From Desulfovibrio sp. OttesenSCG-928-G15 (GTDB taxonomy: Bacteria; Desulfobacterota; Desulfovibrionia; Desulfovibrionales; Desulfovibrionaceae), in contig JAJDIC010000021.1 of assembly GCA_030266525.1 (NCBI GenBank), positions 1 to 27,629 of the forward strand: 27,629 bases of DNA, given 5' to 3'. Each line of letters starts with the position of its first letter. Position 1 is the stretch's first letter. The notes under the pieces are model-generated. The model was not told the DNA's origin. It worked only from the letters and a program-made list of their open reading frames with translations, and did no database searches. Shown here in pieces: positions 22,555 through 27,629 of this stretch. The translations under genes and the position numbers were made by a program.

Positions 22555-24426
22555 ATGATCATCCGTTGTCCGCAGTGTGAGCATTCACGCAGCATTCCTG
22601 AAGGCAAAATCCCGGCCACAGCAGAACTTGCAACCTGTCCGCGTTGCAAGCACCGCTTCCGTTTCCGCGTTCTGGAAAAAACCGAGGAAGCTCTCGCCCC
22701 CGACGCCGAGGCTTCAGCCCCGCAAACGCAGCCCCTTCCGGCCGAGCCTGTTGCCCCGCCCATCATACCGGAGCATGCCCCGCAACGGCCGCAAAGTGCT
22801 TTAAGAGAAAGCGCCGAGCACAATGAAACAGATTTGTGGGATGCGGTAGACGCACTCGGACAGCATTGGGAAAACCAGACGGATCGCCAGGGCGGCCTTG
22901 GCAGCCAAGGCAACCACAATAGCCAGGGAGCTACGCCGCAGCAGCCTGCCGCGCGCGCCAAGGAACAGCCTCGCGCTCCCCTTGCGCCCGCCCGTCCTGC
23001 AGACCGCCAGGTACCCGCAGAGGCTGCAAAACGCGCTTTTTCCCAGATAAGTCCTCCAGCCGCAAACGGCCAAGGCGCCGCCCCGAGGCAGAGCGCCCCC
23101 GACCACGGAAATTTTTCCCGGCAACCTGCCTTTGCCCCGGAACAGGCCCAGCCCGCGCCAACGCAAACCGCGCGCCCCATGCAGGAAGCCCGTCAGGCCC
23201 CAACAAGGCAGGAGCAGGTACGGCAGGAGCAGGCACGGCAGGAGCAGGCACGTCCCGGAACAAGAAAAGCCGCGCACGACCCGCGCCGCCCCGTACAGGG
23301 CTGGCTGGATATTTCCCTGCCCCAGGCAGACTCTTTCCCCATGGACAACCCCGGTGCACCCGGTTCTGAATCCTTCCACTCCGAAGCCTGTGGCCCTGAA
23401 CCATATGCTCACGGCCCTGATGCGCATGGCTCGGCAACATATACGCAGCCCCACTCCGTAGCGCCCCCCGATACGTCGGACAATTCTTTTCCCGCTGAGC
23501 CCCCGGCGCACTATACTGACGAAGAAGCCTATGCCGCCGCTTCCGCACAGCGTGCGCAGGGCGATACCGCGCCCAATGGAGGCCCGAAAAAAACCACCGG
23601 CCCGCGCCCTGCCGTCTTTCCCTACGCGGATGACGGCCCCCCGCCGGAAGAACGGGTTGAGCAGCACATGCGTATGCTGCAAGACACGCACAGCCCCGAC
23701 AGGCCAACCCGACACCTGGGCATGCTCAAGGATTATGGAGATACGCCCGGCCAGCAACCAACCGGTAAGCAGGCCAGGGACAGAATCTTGCCGCCCATGA
23801 CCGATGCTGACGAGGTTTTGGGAGCTTCCCCCCTGGAAGCCTCAGAAGAAAGCGGCGTTCCGTGGGAAAACCCGGCTCAGAACGGTTGGTTCAAAGGCTT
23901 TGTTGCCACCCTGCAAGGGGTCATGTTTCGCGGGCCGGAGTTTTTTTCCGGCATAACCGGGGGCGGCTCCCTTGTGCCCGGCTATATATTTTTCCTGGTC
24001 ATGGGCTATGTTGCCATTTTGTCCACACTGGCCTGGGTGCACGCCACAACCGTTTTGCTGCCGCCGGACGTGGTTACCCTGCCGGACAGCAAAGTTGCCC
24101 TCCCCCTGCTGCTACTTCTTGCGCCGCTGGCTCTCGGGCTTATGCTGCTTTTTGTCACCGGCTGTATTCGCGTATTTTTACGGCTGTTTGCGCCAGACAA
24201 GGCAAACTTCGGGCGTATTTACAAGGTTACGGCCTATGCCTTTGCCCCGCTGGTGCTCAGCGTGGTGCCGATTATCGGGCCAGCCATTGGCGGAATCTGG
24301 TTCCTCGCCGCCATAGCTATTGGATGCCGCCACACCCTGAAACTCCCCTGGGGCCTTGCCGCGCCGCTCTCTTTGCTGCCTGCCGCCATTCTGGGCGGAG
24401 GCATATTCTATCTCTTTTTCGCATGA
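22555..24426 (+). CDS. Zinc-ribbon protein with long disordered linker and Yip1-like membrane domain
   Basis: The 623-residue product has three parts. Residues 1-40 are an MJ0042-type zinc ribbon (Cys5-x2-Cys8 and Cys28-x2-Cys31). Residues about 41-440 are Pro/Ala/Gln-rich and probably disordered, with three RQEQ[VA] repeats at about 218-232 and a His/Gly/Asp-rich patch. Residues 444-623 are a four-to-five-helix membrane domain resembling the Yip1 family (GWFKGFVATLQGVMFRGPEFFSGI at its start, then VTAYAFAPLVLSVVPIIGPAIGGIWFLAAIAIG). The fusion places a zinc-binding head in the cytoplasm on a long tether. A similar zinc-ribbon start occurs in many deltaproteobacterial proteins of unknown role. 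The start at 22555 has TGGAG upstream. Its function is not known to me; the high GC of the linker produces long false reading frames on the other strand. Confidence 0.85.
   Translation: MIIRCPQCEHSRSIPEGKIPATAELATCPRCKHRFRFRVLEKTEEALAPDAEASAPQTQPLPAEPVAPPIIPEHAPQRPQSALRESAEHNETDLWDAVDALGQHWENQTDRQGGLGSQGNHNSQGATPQQPAARAKEQPRAPLAPARPADRQVPAEAAKRAFSQISPPAANGQGAAPRQSAPDHGNFSRQPAFAPEQAQPAPTQTARPMQEARQAPTRQEQVRQEQARQEQARPGTRKAAHDPRRPVQGWLDISLPQADSFPMDNPGAPGSESFHSEACGPEPYAHGPDAHGSATYTQPHSVAPPDTSDNSFPAEPPAHYTDEEAYAAASAQRAQGDTAPNGGPKKTTGPRPAVFPYADDGPPPEERVEQHMRMLQDTHSPDRPTRHLGMLKDYGDTPGQQPTGKQARDRILPPMTDADEVLGASPLEASEESGVPWENPAQNGWFKGFVATLQGVMFRGPEFFSGITGGGSLVPGYIFFLVMGYVAILSTLAWVHATTVLLPPDVVTLPDSKVALPLLLLLAPLALGLMLLFVTGCIRVFLRLFAPDKANFGRIYKVTAYAFAPLVLSVVPIIGPAIGGIWFLAAIAIGCRHTLKLPWGLAAPLSLLPAAILGGGIFYLFFA
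23206..23250 (+). repeat. Three 15-bp tandem repeats inside the zinc-ribbon gene
   Basis: The unit [AC]GGCAGGAGCAGG[TC]A occurs three times head to tail, the second and third copies being identical. Each unit is five codons and encodes RQEQ[VA], so copy number changes would keep the reading frame and only alter linker length. Confidence 0.85.
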
Positions 24427-24576
24427 TGCACGGTAGCCCCAGCCTGCGGCCCTTTTCCCCGGAGAGAATGCAATAAAAAATCCGTATGGGGCCGTCACAA
24501 TTACGGGCTTGACTGTCAGGCCGTCGGTTACGCTGGCGTTGCGCTGGTATGGGGGCGCTTGTCATGGGCGCGCTGG

Positions 24577-24610
24577 GCAAAGCAAAACGCCTGCACCAAA
24601 GGCGCAGGCG
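24577..24610 (-). terminator. Terminator of the gatB / small-protein transcript
   Basis: CGCCTGC (24588-24594) and GCAGGCG (24604-24610) form a perfect 7-bp stem, extended inward by two G-C pairs after one mismatch, with an AAA loop. On the minus strand it runs into TTTTGCTTTGCC. It lies 27 bases after the stop codon of the 55-residue protein. The remaining space, 24427-24576, holds nothing I can identify. Confidence 0.6.
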
Positions 24611-24636
24611 AATAAAAAAGAATTGCCAAAACGCGT

Positions 24637-24804
24637 TCAGCCAGCCTGAACCCGTGGCAGGACAACCGCCATCAGGTAATATGCGTTCACCAAAGCGCAT
24701 GCAATCCAGGCCACTGTATAGCCGTTTTCACTGTTCCGGTAGCGCTTGAACGCCATGAACAACGAGCCGAGTATTACCAATACGCTGATTGCTATCTGCC
24801 ACAT
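24637..24804 (-). CDS. Small 55-residue two-helix membrane protein downstream of gatB
   Basis: An ATG at 24804 opens a 55-codon frame ending with TGA at 24637-24639. The product has two hydrophobic helices (residues 2-19, WQIAISVLVILGSLFMAF, and 31-49, VAWIACALVNAYYLMAVVL) joined by a polar, basic turn KRYRNSENGYT. That layout is normal for small inner-membrane proteins with both ends on the same side. GGGGGAGTAGGGGA just before the ATG spans the gatB stop and gives a strong ribosome-binding site, and a terminator follows the stop. It should be co-transcribed with gatB with a gap of 6 bases. I do not recognise a family, and no function can be assigned. Confidence 0.7.
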   Translation of the reverse strand: MWQIAISVLVILGSLFMAFKRYRNSENGYTVAWIACALVNAYYLMAVVLPRVQAG

Positions 24805-24810
24805 ATTCCC

Positions 24811-26238
24811 CTACTCCCCCAGCTTTTGCTGCAACAGCTCGTTTACCAGTGCCGGGTTTGCCTTGCCTTTGGTCTTGCGCATGACCTGCCCGACAAAAAA
24901 GGCCATCAGCTTGGTTTTGCCGTTTCTGTAGCCTTCCGTTTCTGTCGGATTCTCGGCAATCACCGCATCCACAATCCCTTCAAGCTCTGCACTGTCAGAA
25001 ACCTGGGCCAGACCCTTTTCCTGAACATACTGCTCGGGGGAAACCCCCTTGGCGTACAGTTCGGGAAATGCTTCATGAGCCATACGTGCGCTGATCGTGC
25101 CCTTTTCCAGAAGCCCGGCAAGCTCTGCCAACAGCTTCGGGCCAAAACCGGTATCCTTGGGAGTTATGCCCTGGGCCGCAGTTTCGCGCAGGAGCTCCCC
25201 TTGCATGAGGGCCGCTATGCGTTTTGGCGCGCTGCACAGGGCCACGGCCTGCTCAAAATAGTCTGCCGCGTCTTTAGTGGAAACCAGGTTTGCCGCATCA
25301 TCACGGGAAATGCCGTACTGCTCCACAAAACGCTGTACGCGCGGAGCAGGAAGCTCAGGCATCCCTTCCTGCCAGGCATGCAACTCTTCGGCGGTCACGA
25401 TAACCGGCGGCAAGTCGGGGTTGGGGAAATACCGGTAGTCGTGCGCGTCTTCCTTGCTGCGCATGGCCAGAGTTATCTGGCGGACGGAATCAAAAAGCCG
25501 CGTTTCCTGATAAATGCTTTCCCCGTCTTCCAGAGCGGCTTCCTGCCGATCTATTTCATATTCAATGGCCCGCTGGATATTGCGAAAGGAGTTCAGGTTC
25601 TTCGTTTCCGTGCGCGTGCCGAATTTTTCTGTTCCCCTGGGCCGCAAAGATACGTTGGCATCGCAGCGCATACTCCCCTCTTCCATGTTGCCGTCGGTCA
25701 CACCGATGGTCACGAGAATGGCATGCACCTGGCGCATAAACTCGGCGGCTTCCTCGGCACTGCGGATATCCGGCTCGCTGACAATTTCGATAAGTCCGGT
25801 GCCTGCCCGGTTCAAATCTACCAGGGTCGCTCCCTGGGCGTGTACGCATTTACCGGCATCGTTTTCCAAATGAATACGGGTTATGCCGATGCGGCGCGTT
25901 TTCTCACCCACAGTCACATCCAGGTGTCCATGCTCGCAAATGGGCGGTTCAAACTGCGAAGTTTGAAAACCATCCGGCAAGTCAGGATAAAAATAATTCT
26001 TCCGTGAAAAAAGCGACCGCTCGTTCACCGTGCAGTTGAGAGCCAGGCCCGCTTTTGCTGCCAGTTCAACAGCCTTGGCGTTAAGTCGCGGTAATGCGCC
26101 GGGCATACCCGAGCAAACTTCGCATACCTGCTCGTTAGGCTGCGCACCAAATTCCACCGGGCAAGAACAAAACAGCTTGGAAGCCGTTTTCAACTGCGCA
26201 TGTATTTCAAGACCGATAACTGCTTCATAAGACGCCAT
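24811..26238 (-). CDS. gatB: Asp-tRNA(Asn)/Glu-tRNA(Gln) amidotransferase subunit B
   Basis: GatB binds misacylated Glu-tRNA(Gln) or Asp-tRNA(Asn) and phosphorylates the side chain so that ammonia from GatA can convert it to Gln or Asn. The 475-residue length is normal. Conserved features are [15 protein letters not shown] at the start, the four zinc cysteines (24, 26, 39, 42 in FCSCPVEFG and CEVCSGMPG), [21 protein letters not shown], the stretch LEEDAGK-like [11 protein letters not shown], and [16 protein letters not shown]. The C-terminal YqeY-like tail closes with [39 protein letters not shown] precedes the start. It is divergent from gatC-gatA rather than in the common gatCAB order. Confidence 0.96.
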   Translation of the reverse strand: MASYEAVIGLEIHAQLKTASKLFCSCPVEFGAQPNEQVCEVCSGMPGALPRLNAKAVELAAKAGLALNCTVNERSLFSRKNYFYPDLPDGFQTSQFEPPICEHGHLDVTVGEKTRRIGITRIHLENDAGKCVHAQGATLVDLNRAGTGLIEIVSEPDIRSAEEAAEFMRQVHAILVTIGVTDGNMEEGSMRCDANVSLRPRGTEKFGTRTETKNLNSFRNIQRAIEYEIDRQEAALEDGESIYQETRLFDSVRQITLAMRSKEDAHDYRYFPNPDLPPVIVTAEELHAWQEGMPELPAPRVQRFVEQYGISRDDAANLVSTKDAADYFEQAVALCSAPKRIAALMQGELLRETAAQGITPKDTGFGPKLLAELAGLLEKGTISARMAHEAFPELYAKGVSPEQYVQEKGLAQVSDSAELEGIVDAVIAENPTETEGYRNGKTKLMAFFVGQVMRKTKGKANPALVNELLQQKLGE

Positions 26239-26409
26239 GGCTCACTCCTTGGATACGATGGGTGTACATAGCAGCCAAGGCGGGCATTCGTCCAGCGCGG
26301 GTTGGCGGTTCTTCTGAACAGTCGGCACCTGCGCAGCGAAAATCCCGGTGCACGTTGCTCCCTGTAACCATACCGCTTTTGCCCTGGCCGGTGTTTTGCC
26401 CAATATTGC

Positions 26410-26419
26410 TTGCTTCGGC
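26410..26419. other. Palindrome in the gatB / gatC divergent region
   Basis: TTCGGCCGAA is a perfect 10-bp palindrome in the 245-base gap between gatB and gatC. A shared operator is possible. No good promoter hexamers are seen on either strand in this gap (a TATAGC lies at about 26425-26430 without a -35). Confidence 0.2.
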
Positions 26420-26483
26420 CGAATGGAGTATAGCTCCCTCTTGTCATTTGCTTCATGCGCCACTTTTTCTGAAAGGATACACC

Positions 26484-26801
26484 ATGCCCGTTACCCCAAA
26501 ACAGGTTTTAGCCACTGCCGCCCTTTCCCGGCTGGACATTTCGCTCTCGCACGAAGACACCGGCGCGGAAAGCGCGGAAGATCGCACCATGCGTCTTGCC
26601 TCTCAGCTGGATGCGGTTGTCGGCTATATGGATATTTTGAACGCGGTGGATACGACAAATGTCGCGCCGCTGTATTCCCCCCTTGAAAATGTGGCCCCGC
26701 CCCGCGAAGATGTGGCAATAAAGCGCCGCAGCGCGGAGGAAGTGCTGGCCAACGCGCCGAAACGGCAGCAGAACTTTTTCGTTGTGCCTCCGGTAATATA
26801 A
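26484..26801 (+). CDS. gatC: Asp-tRNA(Asn)/Glu-tRNA(Gln) amidotransferase subunit C
   Basis: GatC is the small subunit that wraps around and stabilises GatA in the GatCAB complex. The 105-residue protein has the family pattern: an N-terminal helix with the ATAALSRLDISLS motif, then LASQLDAVVGYMDILNAVDTTNVAPLYSPLENVAPPREDVA, and the closing EEVLANAPKRQQNFFVVPPVI. The start at 26484 has AAAGGA about 7 bases upstream; the in-frame extension to 26262 has no family-like sequence. gatA begins 9 bases after its stop. Confidence 0.93.
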   Translation: MPVTPKQVLATAALSRLDISLSHEDTGAESAEDRTMRLASQLDAVVGYMDILNAVDTTNVAPLYSPLENVAPPREDVAIKRRSAEEVLANAPKRQQNFFVVPPVI

Positions 26802-26810
26802 GGAAAGCCC

Positions 26811-27629
26811 ATGACCGCCATACATGAAATGACTCTGCTTGAGGTCAGGCAAAAGCTTGCCGCCGGAGAAATTACGCCCGTTGACGCCCTGGACTCAAGC
26901 CTGGCCCGCATCAAGCAGACGGAAGACAAAATTTACGCCTGCCTGACCGTGTGTGAGGAAGAAGCCCGCAATACCGCCGCTGCTCTGGTCAAAGAAGGCC
27001 CCAAAGCGGATAAGCCCTTGTGGGGAATACCGCTTACGGTAAAAGACGTTTTGTGCACCAAGGGAATACGCACGACTGCCGCGTCACGCATGCTTGAAGA
27101 TTTTATTCCGCCCTATGATGCCTTTGTCGTGGAAAAGCTGAAAGAGGCCGGTGCGATCATTGTGGCCAAAACCAACATGGACGAATTTGCCATGGGTTCC
27201 AGCACGGAATTTTCCGCTTTTCAAAGAACCGCCAACCCCTGGAATTTGGAGTGCGTTCCCGGTGGCTCAAGCGGCGGTTCCGCTGCCTCTGTGGCAGCAG
27301 GACAAGCCTTTGGCTCTTTGGGTTCAGACACGGGCGGCTCCATTCGACAGCCTGCCGGGCTGTGTGGCTGCGTAGGAATAAAGCCCAGCTATGGGCGAGT
27401 TTCTCGCTACGGGGCCATTTCTTACGGCAGTTCCTTTGACCAGATAGGCCCCCTGGCCGCAAATGTCGCGGATTGCGCCCTGCTGCTTTCCGTTATTGCG
27501 GGTCACGACCAGCGCGATGCCACCTCTGCCGATATACCGGTTGACGATTATCTCGCAGCGGCAACGCCAAAGGACAGCCTGAAAGGCCTTACCCTCGGTC
27601 TGCCCAGGGAGTACTGGCAAGAAGGGCTT
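26811..27629 (+). CDS. gatA: Asp-tRNA(Asn)/Glu-tRNA(Gln) amidotransferase subunit A, partial
   Basis: GatA is the amidase-signature subunit that releases ammonia from glutamine for GatB. The open frame begins at ATG 26811 (AAGGAAAG 3-8 bases upstream) and runs off the window after 273 codons of about 485 expected. The Ser-cisSer-Lys triad is complete: Lys78 in PLTVKDV, Ser153 in GGSSGGSAA and Ser177 in [11 protein letters not shown], matching K79/S154/S178 of S. aureus GatA. It sits in a two-gene unit with gatC. The lack of a stop codon is due only to the window end. Confidence 0.96.
   Translation, partial: MTAIHEMTLLEVRQKLAAGEITPVDALDSSLARIKQTEDKIYACLTVCEEEARNTAAALVKEGPKADKPLWGIPLTVKDVLCTKGIRTTAASRMLEDFIPPYDAFVVEKLKEAGAIIVAKTNMDEFAMGSSTEFSAFQRTANPWNLECVPGGSSGGSAASVAAGQAFGSLGSDTGGSIRQPAGLCGCVGIKPSYGRVSRYGAISYGSSFDQIGPLAANVADCALLLSVIAGHDQRDATSADIPVDDYLAAATPKDSLKGLTLGLPREYWQEGL

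Noticed and set aside
23206..23250. Tandem repeats as a CRISPR-like or mobile repeat array.
   Set aside because: The units are contiguous, have no spacers, are 15 bp long and encode an in-frame RQEQ pentapeptide, so they are a coding repeat.
22801..23757. A 318-codon minus-strand frame opposite the zinc-ribbon gene.
   Set aside because: The sense strand encodes a GC-rich Pro/Ala linker, which removes stop codons on the other strand. The antisense product is a Gly/Arg/Cys-rich artefact.
24826..26007. A 393-codon plus-strand frame opposite gatB.
   Set aside because: It is fully antisense to a highly conserved gene, has no ribosome-binding site, and its translation is rich in Cys, His and Phe with no family resemblance.
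1..27629. tRNA, rRNA, insertion sequence, prophage or integration-site signatures.
   Set aside because: No cloverleaf with a TTC-loop in the gaps, no transposase or integrase frame, and no flanking direct repeats were seen by eye.

Overview
The window looks like a chromosomal segment of a motile Gram-negative bacterium, most likely a Desulfovibrio-type member of the Desulfobacterota. This is an inference from the gene content: a CheZ phosphatase, a FliD/FliS pair behind a sigma-54-type promoter, a five-gene branched-chain amino acid ABC transporter, a tRNA-dependent amidotransferase (GatCAB), and an iron-sulfur-rich pyrimidine-reductase-like enzyme. There are no insertion sequences, phage genes, CRISPR arrays, rRNA genes or recognisable tRNA genes. 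Coding density and codon use are fairly even, so the segment reads as core chromosome.

Layout. (1) 30-761, minus: cheZ. (2) 1073-2161, plus: ilvE-type aminotransferase, divergent from cheZ. (3) 2381-6844: a two-gene RND efflux pump (lipoprotein adaptor plus transporter) with a strong intrinsic terminator between the two genes and no outer-membrane channel gene alongside. (4) 6854-8326, minus: a PreA-like dihydropyrimidine dehydrogenase that carries the N-terminal iron-sulfur domain of full-length DPD but lacks the FAD/NAD(P)H modules. (5) 8573-13138: a surface-glycan cluster of two GT9 (heptosyltransferase-type) proteins, a membrane-anchored unknown protein, and a CgeB-type glycosyltransferase broken by one extra C in a C7 tract. 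(6) 13415-18666: livK-livH-livM-livG-livF, with a structured leader and a hairpin after livK. (7) 18997-22360: fliD and fliS, both much longer than the enteric proteins. (8) 22555-24426: a zinc-ribbon / disordered / Yip1-type membrane protein. (9) 24637-26238, minus: gatB followed by an overlooked 55-residue membrane protein, divergent from gatC-gatA (26484 to the window end; gatA is cut off).

How the genes work together. CheZ, FliD and FliS all serve motility, but they are separated by metabolic genes. The glycan cluster next to flagellar genes could serve lipopolysaccharide or flagellin glycosylation; the sequence does not decide. The Liv transporter and the IlvE aminotransferase both handle branched-chain amino acids but are not linked in an operon.

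The most useful leads are the homopolymer frameshift in the CgeB-type glycosyltransferase, the fliD control region (sigma-54 site, two inverted repeats and a sigma-28-like site), the unusual PreA architecture, the terminator inside the efflux operon, the alternative hairpins ahead of livK, and the small membrane protein after gatB. I found no clearly novel multi-gene system.
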